Shown: positions 44,180 through 53,720 of the stretch, piece by piece | How the letters are laid out: each line of letters opens with the position of its first letter | Numbering within the stretch: the stretch's first letter is position 1 | Assembly (NCBI GenBank): GCA_041398665.1 | Contig: JAWKUH010000006.1 | Coordinates: forward strand, 150,797-214,796 | Direction of reading: 5' to 3' | Source of the DNA: Rohdeia sp041398665 | GTDB lineage: Bacteria; Planctomycetota; UBA1135; GCA-002686595 | Length of the DNA stretch: 64,000 nt | Translations under genes and position numbers: made by a program | The notes under the pieces: generated by a model | What the model was told of the DNA's origin: nothing | Databases searched by the model: none | What the model saw: only the letters and a program-made list of their open reading frames with translations

Positions 44180-45387
44180 TGCAGTTGGTACTCCGCACTG
44201 GCGAGCACGGCGGTGCGCGCGTCGACGTCGCTGCTCGACCCGTTGCCCACGACGACGTCGTACCAAGGACGCGAATCGGCGACGCCGAGCCTCGCTGCGA
44301 GCTCCGCGGGGTCCTCGTCCACGGCTCCGGCGACGCGGCGGGCGAAGCGCATGCGCGCGAGCCACCCCGTCGAACTCATCCAGGCGCGCCCCTCGTGCCA
44401 GCCCTCGACCGAGGGCGGGCGCAGCAGTTCCTGTCCCATCCGGGCGGCGTCGCGCGCGCACTCCGTCGCCGGGAGCGAGGCGCCCGACTCGAGCAGCGTG
44501 CGCACGACGTACTCCACCGGACCGGAGATGCGAGCGGCGCGCTCGGTCTCGGCGTGGAAGCGCTCGCGCGTGGCGAGCCAGGACAGCGTGCGTCCGACGT
44601 CGAACTCGTTCGCGACGAGCTCCCGAGCGGTGGCCGCGACCTCCGCCTCGCTCGGATCCGCCGCGTGCAGCGTCCGGAAGAGACGCCTCGCGATCCACCG
44701 CGGGCACGCCTCGCTCGCGAGCACGGCCTCGACGACCTCACGGGTCCCGAGCCTCCCGCTCCGACCGAGCACGGACTTCTCGCCGTCGTCGAACCTCCGC
44801 GCCACGAAGCTCGCGCGTCGTTGCCTGACCGTCCAGCCCGACAGGGCGCGCGCCGCCTCCTTCACGTCGCGTTCGTCGTAGTTGCCGATGCCGAGCGCGA
44901 AGAGCTCCATCAGCTCGCGCGCCAGGTTCTCGTTCGGGCGTCCCTTCTCGTTCTCCACGCCGTCGAGCCACACGAGCATCGCGGGGTCGACGACCACGGC
45001 GTGGAGCAGCGCGCGGAAGTCGCCGAGGCCGGCCGTTCGGAACAGCTCGTTCTGCGCGTAGACGAGGTGGACGTCGCCGACCTTGTCGAACGACGTCGCG
45101 AAGTGGCCGTGCCACATGAGCGCGACGCGCTCGCGGACCCGCTGCGCGACCGGGCCGAGCATCGACTCGAGCCACCAGGCCTGGACGTATTCGACCTCTC
45201 CCGCGGGGAGGAGCAGGCGCACCTCCTCGTCGATCGGTGCCGCGCGCGCGTCGGCGACCAGTTCCTCGACGACCTCGCCGCGCTCGCGACCGACGCAGCG
45301 CTCGACGTCTCGTACCGGCGCTCCGAAGGCGAGCCGGCGGAGGAGGTGCCTCGCGCCGGCGGCGTCGAGCCTGGCCGTCGTCGTCAC
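44176..45387 (-). CDS. DUF1800 protein
   Basis: 403 residues, helix-rich. Typical DUF1800 features are HLLRRLAFGAP near the start, the central RVALMWHGHFATSFDKV, QNELFRTAGLGDFRALLHAV, NENLARELMELFALGIGNY and EAARALSGWTV. Function is unknown; it accompanies DUF1501 proteins. It starts with GTG at 45387, only four bases after the stop of the upstream secreted-protein gene, and overlaps the DUF1501 start. No signal peptide is seen, unlike its partner. Confidence 0.9.
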   Translation of the reverse strand: MTTTARLDAAGARHLLRRLAFGAPVRDVERCVGRERGEVVEELVADARAAPIDEEVRLLLPAGEVEYVQAWWLESMLGPVAQRVRERVALMWHGHFATSFDKVGDVHLVYAQNELFRTAGLGDFRALLHAVVVDPAMLVWLDGVENEKGRPNENLARELMELFALGIGNYDERDVKEAARALSGWTVRQRRASFVARRFDDGEKSVLGRSGRLGTREVVEAVLASEACPRWIARRLFRTLHAADPSEAEVAATARELVANEFDVGRTLSWLATRERFHAETERAARISGPVEYVVRTLLESGASLPATECARDAARMGQELLRPPSVEGWHEGRAWMSSTGWLARMRFARRVAGAVDEDPAELAARLGVADSRPWYDVVVGNGSSSDVDARTAVLASAEYQLQ

Positions 45388-45391
45388 CGGA

Positions 45392-47134
45392 TCAGTTCCT
45401 CCCCGGGAAGTCGACCTCGGCGCGCAGGACGACGTGGTCCGGACCGTACGCGACGGAGAGCAGCACGTCGCTGCGCTCGAGGATCCACGCGAGTCCTTCC
45501 ATGTCCTTGCGCGACTGCTCGCGGGTCTTGCCCTCGTTCAGACTGTTCGCGAGGACCAGGGCGTCCATCTGTTCGCGCGCGAACGTCGCGAGGCGCGGGC
45601 CGTGGATCGCGAGAGTCTCCACCGCCGAACCGGTCGCGGGTGACGCGACGGATCGCGGTGTCGTGAGTTCGTCCCGCAGGTCGAGGAGGAGCTCCTGGTG
45701 CGTGGCGACGACCCAGGTGTCACCGATCACGGCGCACGCCGGGACGAGGTTGTACGAGGCGTCGACCGGATCGCCTTCGAGCGGACTCGGGAGCATGGCC
45801 GCCGTCCAGGTGAAGTCGCCCTCGCGTCCGAGCTCGAGTCGGTACGACGGTTGTCCGTTCTGGGCGCGCTGGATGTTCGTCGTGCTGACGATGCCCTGGA
45901 ACGCGGCGTCGAGCCTCTCGCCGATGTTCGATCCGGGCTCCAGGTGGAACACGAAGGCGGCGGCGGGAAGTCGAAGGTCGGGCCTCGGGCTGCGCGCGAA
46001 CGGGACCTCGCGGCTCACCATCTCGATCCAGGGCGAGACGTGGGGGAGGACGTCGTCGGCGAGTGTGAGTCCGCCGAGGAAGAGTTCGAGCTGCGAGACC
46101 GTCGTCGCGATCGCGGCGAGGCTCTTCGGCTCGAACAGCGACTCGCGCTCCGCGAGCATCGTCCCGAAGTCGCGGTAGAGCAGGGCGTGCGCGCAGTCGT
46201 TCGTCCGCGCCGTCGCGGCGAAGTCCGGCGACGTGTGCGCCCAGAGCGCGCGCTCGCCCGCGAGGTCGTCGCCGTCGAGCTCGACGGAGAGTGCGCCCTT
46301 CGCGTCGAGATCGACCTTCAGCACCACGCTCGAGGCCTCGACGACCTGGGAGATCCCGGGCCCGAGGAGGCTCTGCAGGCGCGGGCGGCGCGGGACCTCG
46401 GCGAGCTCCGCGATGCGGGCCGCGGGACCGGCGGCCTCCCCGGCCATGCCGACGAAGGTCGTCAGCGCGCCGTAGTCGACCCACACGAACGCGTCCTCGC
46501 CGCGCGAACGGCGGGAGTGCGCCTCGAGCAGTTTCGCGAGTGCGCGCTTGCCGCGCACCAGACGCTTCGGACTCACCACGAGGTCGATCGACGTGCGCGA
46601 GTTCGAGACGAGGGTCGTCGCGCCGACGCGCGCGACCGTCAACTCGTCGCCGATCGACCACAGCGGGTTCCCCTCCACGACCTCGGTCGGTGCGTCGAGC
46701 GCACCGGGGTGTCCGGTCGCCTCGGCGAGCGCCGAGAGCAACCGCCGCGTCGCCGTGTCGCCGGCCGCGGCATCGCTCGAGTCGAGTGCGAAGGTGACCG
46801 CCGGCGGCTGTGCGAGCGTGACCCAGGCGGACATCCCGGCGTCGGAGAGACGGCCGAGCACGTCGAGGAACGGATCGTCGACGTCCTCCTCGAAGAACTC
46901 GACGACGCGCCGCAGTTCGGGTGAGTCGGCCAGTGCGCCCTTCGCCAGTTCGCCGAGCAGCGGTGCGAGCACCGGGTGCGTCGTGAACTCCCGGATCGAC
47001 TCCGCCGGGGAGCGCAGCTCGAGGTACGCGAGACAGCCCGAGGGCGGAGCGTGGACGAGGCTCGGCGGCGCGGTCGTGGTCGCGGGGTCCTGGGCGATCG
47101 GTGCGATCGCGGCGAGCAGTGCGAAGAGCGGCAT
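45392..47134 (-). CDS. Secreted protein of unknown function heading the DUF1800/1501 operon
   Basis: 580 residues. A short signal peptide, MPLFALLAAIAPIAQDP, precedes SLVHAPPSGCLAYLELRSPA. The pattern of alternating beta strands with TFALDSSDAAAGDTATRRLL and SIDLVVSPKRLVRGKRAL recalls DUF3352-like large extracytoplasmic proteins of Planctomycetes, but I cannot confirm a family. One Cys pair may be present (C34 and the Cys of NLVPACAVIGD). It is first in the operon leading to DUF1800, DUF1501 and dapF. The ATG at 47134 was chosen because the signal begins there. Confidence 0.75.
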   Translation of the reverse strand: MPLFALLAAIAPIAQDPATTTAPPSLVHAPPSGCLAYLELRSPAESIREFTTHPVLAPLLGELAKGALADSPELRRVVEFFEEDVDDPFLDVLGRLSDAGMSAWVTLAQPPAVTFALDSSDAAAGDTATRRLLSALAEATGHPGALDAPTEVVEGNPLWSIGDELTVARVGATTLVSNSRTSIDLVVSPKRLVRGKRALAKLLEAHSRRSRGEDAFVWVDYGALTTFVGMAGEAAGPAARIAELAEVPRRPRLQSLLGPGISQVVEASSVVLKVDLDAKGALSVELDGDDLAGERALWAHTSPDFAATARTNDCAHALLYRDFGTMLAERESLFEPKSLAAIATTVSQLELFLGGLTLADDVLPHVSPWIEMVSREVPFARSPRPDLRLPAAAFVFHLEPGSNIGERLDAAFQGIVSTTNIQRAQNGQPSYRLELGREGDFTWTAAMLPSPLEGDPVDASYNLVPACAVIGDTWVVATHQELLLDLRDELTTPRSVASPATGSAVETLAIHGPRLATFAREQMDALVLANSLNEGKTREQSRKDMEGLAWILERSDVLLSVAYGPDHVVLRAEVDFPGRN

Positions 47135-47268
47135 GGCGGTACCTCGGGATCGTTCGACGGACGGCAGGGATTCTCGCACCGACGGCGCGTGGCGTGCCGG
47201 GCTGCAGCGCAGGAGTTGCGCGCAGCGTCCGCGACCCGGGTCCGCGCGGATCCCGATCGCGAACGAGC

Positions 47269-47296
47269 GCGGGGAGCGCCCCCCGGCGCTCCCCGC
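47269..47296 (-). terminator. 12-bp hairpin after the coiled-coil gene
   Basis: GCGGGGAGCGCC pairs exactly with GGCGCTCCCCGC around CCCC. On the minus strand it lies about 55 bases after the stop of the coiled-coil protein gene. Confidence 0.6.
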
Positions 47297-47351
47297 TTCC
47301 CACGGCCCCGCCGCGTCCTCGTGGGTGCGTAGGGACCCTTTCTCGTGTCGA

Positions 47352-48267
47352 TCAGTGGCGACCGACCGGAGCCAGCGTGTAGCCGCTGCGCGCCGCCGAC
47401 GAACCGCTGACGGTCGGGTCGGACGTTCCGTTCGCCTCGCTGTCGACCTGGATCTGCGCGATGCGTGCGAAGTCCTCGGTCTCCTGACTCCCGGTCAGCA
47501 TCTCGAGCTCCGCCTCCTGGCGGCTGCGGATCTCGGAGAGGTTCGCGGTGACCTGGTCGAGGCTGTAGGCCTCGTAGCGCGACACCTGGTCGAGCGTCTT
47601 CTGACGCTTCTCCATCATGTCGATCATGCGGTCGTTGCGGTCGATCGCGTCGATCTGGCGCTCGATCTGCATGAGCTGCGTCTGGAACTGCGTGCGCTCG
47701 TTCTCGAGCTGCGTCAGCGCCTCCTCCATGCGAGCCGCCTGCTTCTCGAGGTAGCCGAGGTCGCTGACCGCCTGCTCGGCGCGTTGCTGGTAGACGAGCT
47801 GGGTCTGACGCACCCGCTTGGACCTCGCGGCGCGAGTTGTCGCGACGCACCTGCAGCTGGCCGGCCGACGGGTCGTACGTTCCGGTCGGGACGATCGAGA
47901 GCTGGGTCTCGAGGCCTTCGATCGAGGCGTCGAGCTTGGCGATCTCCTCGCCGGTGAGCTCGACGACGCGCTGCGAGATGCGGCGCTCGCGGTCGAGTTG
48001 GCGCATCTGCTCGCGCAGTTCGGCGAGGTCACCGCCGAGCTGGCTGATGCGCTTCGGGTACTCGCGCTCGAGCTTGCGCAGCTTGTCGCGCATGGCGGTG
48101 GTGTCGTCGATCTGCGAGTCGATCTGGTCGTTCACGAAGGCGCGGCCCTCGTGGAACATGGCTGCGGTGCGCTGCGGGCCGGCGACGAGGACGGAGGCAC
48201 CCGCGAGAACTCCGAGGGCGACGCCGCCGATGACGATGGTCTTGAACACGGTCTTGAAGATGCACAT
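47352..48267 (-). CDS. Membrane-anchored coiled-coil protein (frameshift in middle)
   Basis: About 304 residues when corrected. One N-terminal membrane helix (TIVIGGVALGVLAGASVLVA, 10-29) is followed by a long coiled coil: AMRDKLRKLEREYPKRISQL, ELREQMRQLDRERRISQRVV, and after the shift ARMEEALTQLENERTQFQTQ. The frame is lost at about 47820-47822: GAGGTCCAAGCGG should lose one C to give EVKRVRQTQLVYQQ. The C-terminus is Ser/Thr-rich and ends GYTLAPVGRH. Its build recalls PspA-like or scaffold proteins, but no family was recognised. It is divergent from an ECF sigma gene 190 bases away. Confidence 0.78.
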
Positions 48268-48457
48268 GGATCGGGTCCTCGGTGGGGCCCCGGATGGGGC
48301 CGTTCCGTCGTGCGGCTCGCCACACGGCGGCCGTTCGTGACCCTTGTTGGGAGCGCCCGCGACGCGCTTTCACCGGAACCCGAGGAATCGCGGGGATCGC
48401 GATCGGCGGCCTCGGCGCGAATGGCGCCGGTTAGGCTGAGTAGGAGAGACGTCCCCG

Positions 48458-49207
48458 ATGCCCCAAGACCTCAGCACCGGCTTCATCCAGCGGCTCCGGA
48501 CGCGCGACCCCCAGGCCTGGTACGAACTGTGGGAGATCTTCGGCCCGATCCTGCGCGCGCAATTCGCGCGCTGGGGCAAGGGCCGGATCGGCGCGGAGAC
48601 CGTCAAGGACCTGTCCCAGGAGACGATGGCGGCGCTCGCGTCGGCCATCGACACGCACGACCCGTCCCGCGGGGTGCGCTTCTCGACCTGGCTGCTCGCC
48701 ATCGCCAAGTACACCCTGACCGACGAGTTCGACCGCCGGATGGCGATCAAGCGCGGGGAGGGGAAGAAGCCCGTCACCCTCGACGAGTCGTTCGACCGTC
48801 CGGGTGAGGAACAGCCTCCGGACGAGCGCTACGAGGCGCTCGTCGTCGGTGCGAAGGTCGAGGCGGCCCTGCGCTCCGTCGAGCGCGAGGCCGAGCACAT
48901 GGACTTCGAGGTCTACCGGATGCGGGTGCTCGAGGGCGTCGCCGGTAAGGACGTCGCGGCGTCGCTCGGGCTGAGCGAGGCAGGCGTGAGCCGAAGGCTC
49001 GGGAAGGTCCGTGACCTCGTTCGCGGGCACCTCGGGGTCGTCATGGCGCGGTTCAGCTTCACGGACGAGGAGCTCGAGGAAGTCGGCCGAAAGGGGCTCG
49101 ACCCCAATCCCAACAAGGCTTCCGACGCCCTCTTCGACGAAGCCGTGTCGGAGGTCTACCACCGCTACGCGGAGTTCCGCGCGGAGATCGATCGAGCGGG
49201 GGCGTGA
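48458..49207 (+). CDS. ECF-type RNA polymerase sigma factor
   Basis: 249 residues. Region 2 spans about 15-85: DPQAWYELWEIFGPILRAQF, KDLSQETMAAL and GVRFSTWLLAIAKYTLTDEF. Region 4 spans about 130-185, with the helix-turn-helix RVLEGVAGKDVAASLGLSEAGVSR. A C-terminal extension of about 60 residues (FTDEELEEVGRKGLDPNPNK) follows. The adjacent membrane kinase gene 42 bases downstream makes this an ECF factor of the Ser/Thr-kinase-linked kind known in Planctomycetes. No anti-sigma gene is seen next to it. Confidence 0.92.
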   Translation: MPQDLSTGFIQRLRTRDPQAWYELWEIFGPILRAQFARWGKGRIGAETVKDLSQETMAALASAIDTHDPSRGVRFSTWLLAIAKYTLTDEFDRRMAIKRGEGKKPVTLDESFDRPGEEQPPDERYEALVVGAKVEAALRSVEREAEHMDFEVYRMRVLEGVAGKDVAASLGLSEAGVSRRLGKVRDLVRGHLGVVMARFSFTDEELEEVGRKGLDPNPNKASDALFDEAVSEVYHRYAEFRAEIDRAGA

Positions 49208-49249
49208 CGGCGGCCGTCGAGCCGCACCCACCGAACGCCCCTCTCGCCC

Positions 49250-51436
49250 ATGGAACCCGTCGCGATGCTGTCCGGACCCTTCGCGATCGTCGCCGTGATC
49301 CTCGGATCCATCTTCGGATTCGTGCTGCTCATCTGGATCGTCGGTGCCCTGCTCAAGGGCATCGGTTGGGTCCTCGAGACGACCGGTCGCTTCATCACGC
49401 ACGTCTTCGGTTGCATCAAGGGCGTCGTCGTCGAGGCGGTGCGCGCGGCGGGCGCGCTGGTGAGCGCCCTGATCCTCTTCCCGATGGCGCTCATGAACCT
49501 CGCGTTCGGGCGTTGGGCGGCGTCCAAGCACTTCGCCGACTCGGCGGGCGACGAGCTGCGCGCGATGGTGGGTTCGACCTACCGCGCGGCGATCGGCTGG
49601 CCGCTGCGCCTCGTCGGGCTCGGCTTCGCGCTCGACAACCTCGAGGCGCGCATGCTCGAGACGGTCGAGCGCGCTCCGCGCGTCGAGCCCGGAGCGCTCG
49701 ACTTCTGGGGCTACACGATCGAGAAACGCCTCCCGCAGGGCGGTTCGGGTGCGCAATTGTTCCTCGCGCGCCCGACCGACGAGCACCGTACGCGTCTCGC
49801 GTCACAGGGCATCGACCTCCCGTCCCGGGTCGTCGTCAAGGCCTTCGGCCTCGACCTCGGTTCGAGCCTGCCGCAGATGATGCGCGAGAACCGCGCGCTC
49901 GAGGCGGCGCGCCGCATGGGGCTCGTCTTCGAACACGTGTCGGAGGGCGAGCGCTTCTACTACGTGATGCCCTACGTGCCGGGGGACGACCTGGGCGTCG
50001 TCGTGCACCGGCTGCACGAGCGTTCCGGTGCGCAGGGTCTCGACGACGCTTCGCTCTCGGCCGTCCTCGCGCACACGCAGAACCTGCTCGGAATCCTCGG
50101 CCGCTTCCACGCGGCCGGCGTCTGGCACAAGGACATCAAACCCAGCAACATCGTCGTCAACGGTGATCGCGTCGAGCTGATCGACCTCGGCCTCGTCACG
50201 CCGCTCGCGTCGGCGATGACGCTGACGACGCACGGCACCGAGTACTACCGCGACCCCGAGCTCGTCCGGCAGGCGATGAAGGGCGTCAAGGTCCACGAGG
50301 TCGACGGCGTCAAGTTCGACCTCTACAGCGTCGGTGCCGTCGTCTACTCGATGGTCGAGGACAGCTTCCCCGCGCACGGCAACCTCTCGCGAATCACGCG
50401 GCGTTGCCCGCAGGCGCTGAGCTGGGTCGTCCGCCGCGCGATGGCCGAGTCGTCGCAGCGCTACGCGTCGACGTCCGAGATGCTGGCCGACGTCGCGAAG
50501 ATCGCGCAGGCGCACGACCCGTTCGCCGTGCGTCCTGCCGACCTCCCGTCGATGGGCGGATCGCCGGTCGAGCTGCCGCAGATCCCCGACCAACCGCTCC
50601 CGCCGCTGCGCCGGACGGGGCCGCCGCCGCTCCCGCACGAGCGCGCGCGCGACGAACGCGCCCAGACGCACCGCCGTCACCACGAGGAACGGCTCGCCGC
50701 ACGTCGCCGTCGTCAGGAAGCGCGCGACTCGGCCCGCCGCGTCGCGCACGAGGCGGCGCGACGCCATCGCGAGGAACACCGTTCCGGCTCGCGTCCGATG
50801 CACATGATCGCCGGTGCGATCGGCATCATGGCCGGCTTCGCCTTCCTCGGAGCGATGGCTCTGGCGCTCGTCGCCGAGCGTCACGTCTCGTCGTTCGACG
50901 ACGGCCCGACGGCGGAGGCCTACGCCTCGCCCCAGCCCTTCGAGGAGCCCTCGTCCTTCGATGTGAATTCGACGGCGTCGGCTCCGATGGCGATGCCTGC
51001 ACCCGTGGACGGTCCCGTCGATCCGGCGGGGCATCCCGTCGTGCTCCTCCTGCCGGAGGTGCCCCGGGAGCTGCTCGACGCGGACGAACGCGCCCGACTG
51101 CACGATGTCGCGGCCACCCTCGAGTCGAGTTTCGGATGGTGGGTCGTCAGCGAGTTCGACGCCCGCGACGTGGAGGGTGTCGACGAGGAAGCCGTTCTCG
51201 CAGGTGCTCGCGCCGAGGCTCTCATGAACGAGGTCGGTGAGGAGCGCAGTCGCGAACGACTCCAGGCCTTCCTCGAGATCTCGTCCGAGATCGACGGCGT
51301 GCTGTGGATCGGCTTCGACGATCAGCACCGGATCGCGCGCCACGAACTCGTCGTTCCCGACGAGGACCGCGGGCTCGAGAGGAAGCGTGTCACCAAGCGC
51401 ACCTTCCAGCGGATGCTCGACACGACGCTCCAGTAG
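49250..51436 (+). CDS. Membrane Ser/Thr protein kinase with C-terminal extracytoplasmic domain
   Basis: 728 residues. Hydrophobic helices at about 8-40 and 56-85 precede the kinase domain (about 145-435), an unusual order. The kinase has loop LPQGGSGAQLFLARP, lysine in RVVVKAFGLD, catalytic D295 in WHKDIKPSNIVV, and DLG in place of DFG (LIDLGLVTP). An Arg/His-rich linker (about 455-520) leads to a membrane helix (MIAGAIGIMAGFAFLGAMAL) and a 200-residue domain outside (HPVVLLLPEVPRELL; FGWWVVSEFDARDVEGVD). It follows the sigma gene in the same direction and may control it by phosphorylation, which is inference. Confidence 0.85.
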   Translation: MEPVAMLSGPFAIVAVILGSIFGFVLLIWIVGALLKGIGWVLETTGRFITHVFGCIKGVVVEAVRAAGALVSALILFPMALMNLAFGRWAASKHFADSAGDELRAMVGSTYRAAIGWPLRLVGLGFALDNLEARMLETVERAPRVEPGALDFWGYTIEKRLPQGGSGAQLFLARPTDEHRTRLASQGIDLPSRVVVKAFGLDLGSSLPQMMRENRALEAARRMGLVFEHVSEGERFYYVMPYVPGDDLGVVVHRLHERSGAQGLDDASLSAVLAHTQNLLGILGRFHAAGVWHKDIKPSNIVVNGDRVELIDLGLVTPLASAMTLTTHGTEYYRDPELVRQAMKGVKVHEVDGVKFDLYSVGAVVYSMVEDSFPAHGNLSRITRRCPQALSWVVRRAMAESSQRYASTSEMLADVAKIAQAHDPFAVRPADLPSMGGSPVELPQIPDQPLPPLRRTGPPPLPHERARDERAQTHRRHHEERLAARRRRQEARDSARRVAHEAARRHREEHRSGSRPMHMIAGAIGIMAGFAFLGAMALALVAERHVSSFDDGPTAEAYASPQPFEEPSSFDVNSTASAPMAMPAPVDGPVDPAGHPVVLLLPEVPRELLDADERARLHDVAATLESSFGWWVVSEFDARDVEGVDEEAVLAGARAEALMNEVGEERSRERLQAFLEISSEIDGVLWIGFDDQHRIARHELVVPDEDRGLERKRVTKRTFQRMLDTTLQ

Positions 51437-51497
51437 CGAGCCGAAGGACGGTCGCGGCGCGACGGACCGTCGCGACGGCGAGCGTACGAGTCGCGCG

Positions 51498-52933
51498 TCA
51501 GCGTCCCTGCGGCAGGTCGGTCGCGATCCTCGTCCCCTCGTCGTCGGCGAGCACGATGCCGATCAACTTGCCGTCGGAGCGCGCGACGACTGCAGCGCCG
51601 TGCCACTCGTCGCCCCGAGGCGCGCCCTCGACGAAGTTCCAGGACGGACCGTCGCCGACGACGAGTCGCGCCGCGTCGATCGCGAGCGGCGCGTGTGCCG
51701 GGTCGCCGAAGATCAGGCAATCTCGGGTCCCGCGGGAACGCGCAGGTCGCTGCGCCTCCATCCGTCGCGGACTCCCGTGCGCGGAGCGACGGCGACGCTC
51801 GCGTTCCCGCTCCGGGCGGGCGGTTCGAAAGCCGCACCGTCGATCTCGAGCGCCGCCGAGCCGGCCTCGATCTCGCTCGGCGGACACAGGATGTCGGAAG
51901 GCCCGAGCCAACCGTCCTCGAGCTTGAGCACCCAGCCCGTTCGGCGCGACTTACCGCCGAAGATGCCCTTCTTCCGCCACGTCAGTGCCGCGCGCACCAC
52001 GCTCGGCGCCGACGCTCCGGGCCGGAGGCCGGCGCTCCCCACCGGGAGTTGGGCGGCCCAACCCAGCCAGTCGTCGTCGGGACGGGCGTGGAGCGCGAAC
52101 GATCGACCGGCGAGCGCGGGCTCGCCGGCGTCGGGCGGGGTGGCGAAGGCGACCGCTCCGGTGACGAGCGCCTCGAGCGAGTCGACCGACAGGTTCACGC
52201 CCTCGATCCAACCCGCTTCGACGTGCAGTCCCGATGCGTTCCAGAAGCGCGTGTTCTCGCGCACGAGGCCGGCGTACTCCGGCGCGATCGACACGCGCGT
52301 CCTCACCGTGCGCGAGTCGCTCGCGAGGCCGACGGACAGCACGACGCCGACTTCGATCTGGCGGAAGCGCACGGGCGCGCCCGGTGCGAGACCGCCCTTG
52401 CTCGGACCCTCGAGCACGACCTCGAGCCCGTCCTTCCACGGGACGCGCACCGGCGGTTCGTCGAGTCCTTCGAACGAACGACGCACCTCCGCGCCCGCCG
52501 GGCCGGGTTCGAGCGTCACGTAGCGAGCCCCGAGGATCGTGTCGAGGCCCTCGACGCCGACGAGGCTGATGCGCGGACGCTCGACCCACCAGGTCGTACC
52601 GGACCGCGCGAGGTACGCGGCTTCCGGACGCAGTCGGAGGATCGCGCGGACGCCCGAGTCGTCTCCGAGCAGGACGACGTCCTCGACCTCGCCGACGCGC
52701 GTCCCGCGGTGGCGCACGAGCGCGCCGGGCTGCAGACCGTTCGCGTTCTCGAAGCGCACCTCGACCACGCTCCCGCGCTGGGCGTAGTAGTTCCAGCCGA
52801 GTGCGCCGGCGAGCAGGATCGCGCCGATCGGGAGGATCCAGGCGGGGCCGAGCCCTCGTTTCTCGGCGAGTCGGGCGTCGGCGAGCACGGTGGTGTGAGC
52901 GCCGCCCGCGGGAGTGGTGATCGGGCCGTTCAT
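51498..52933 (-). CDS. PqiB/MlaD-type MCE protein with extra C-terminal domain (frameshift)
   Basis: About 478 residues when corrected. One N-terminal helix (WILPIGAILLAGALGWNYYA) is followed by two MCE domains: VVEVRFENANGLQPGALVRH (about 55-130) and LEVVLEGPSKGGLAPGAPVR (about 165-240). MCE proteins carry lipids between membranes. The last 200 residues are not MCE; they include WRKKGIFGGKSRRTGWVLKL and, after the shift, HGAAVVARSDGKLIGIVLAD, which faintly recalls a trypsin-fold barrel without its catalytic residues. The frame is lost at the C-run 51729-51731; one more base gives VPAGTRDCLIFGDPAHAP. The ATG overlaps the stop of the PqiA-like gene (ATGA). Confidence 0.8.
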
Positions 52934-53589
52934 GTTCGGGTCCTCGGCTCCTCGTGTCGTTCCGTCAGGTGCTCCTCGTCCGCCCACATCGCGTGGCTGT
53001 CGAAGAGCGCGCTCGACAGCAGGCTCAGTCCGACCATGACGGTGAACGCCGAGACGCCCGGTCCGGGATGGACGGCGACGAGATCGCCGAGCTTGAGCAC
53101 CGCGACGAGCAGGGCGACCAGCAGGACGTCGAGCGTGCCCCAGCGTCCGACGAACTCGATGCCGTGCCACAGGCGCGCGCGCGCACGCGACGACGTGACG
53201 CGACGCGGCGCGATCCCGAGTACGACGAGCCCCGCGAGCTTGAGCAGCGGGAAGACGAGGGAACAGGTCAGGACCGCGAGCCCCACGACGAGTTCGCCGT
53301 GCAGGAGCAGGTCGTAGGTGCCGCCCGCGACGCTCGCCGCGTGCGAGTGCCCGAGCTGCTCGATCTCCATCACCGGGAGCCCGACCGCGAGCGGGTACAG
53401 CACGAGTGCCGCGAGCGCCGCCGCCACCGCCCACCAGGTCCGCCCGCCGCCCGGTGCCCGCTCCGGCAGCGCCGTGGCGCAGCGCGAGCAGACCCGCACG
53501 AGTCCCGCCGGAGCCGGTTCGACCCAATGGGCGAGCCCGCAGCAGTGGCAGCTGCGCACGAAGCCCTCGTTCGTCCTCCCCGGATCCAT
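52930..53589 (-). CDS. PqiA-like membrane protein
   Basis: 219 residues, one PqiA module (E. coli PqiA has two). An N-terminal zinc-ribbon-like region, SCHCCGLAHWVEP and VRVCSRCATAL (about 13-42), precedes four membrane helices with the family motif YPLAVGLPVMEIEQLGHSHA. Further motifs are LAVLTCSLVFPLLKLAGLV and VGRWGTLDVLLVALLVAVLK. PqiA/PqiB act in envelope lipid homeostasis. It is coupled to the MCE gene by an ATGA overlap. The ATG 53589 is preferred; a GTG at 53616 is possible. Confidence 0.87.
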   Translation of the reverse strand: MDPGRTNEGFVRSCHCCGLAHWVEPAPAGLVRVCSRCATALPERAPGGGRTWWAVAAALAALVLYPLAVGLPVMEIEQLGHSHAASVAGGTYDLLLHGELVVGLAVLTCSLVFPLLKLAGLVVLGIAPRRVTSSRARARLWHGIEFVGRWGTLDVLLVALLVAVLKLGDLVAVHPGPGVSAFTVMVGLSLLSSALFDSHAMWADEEHLTERHEEPRTRT

Positions 53590-53720
53590 CGTCGTCGCAA
53601 ATGGGCGCGAGGACACATGGTAGGCGCGCGCGGTGTCGCGACGTGCAACCGGAACACGTGTGGGTGTGTCTCCCCGGGCGGGTGGGGGCTGTGGATGGGC
53701 GCGACCGCTACGATCGCGGC

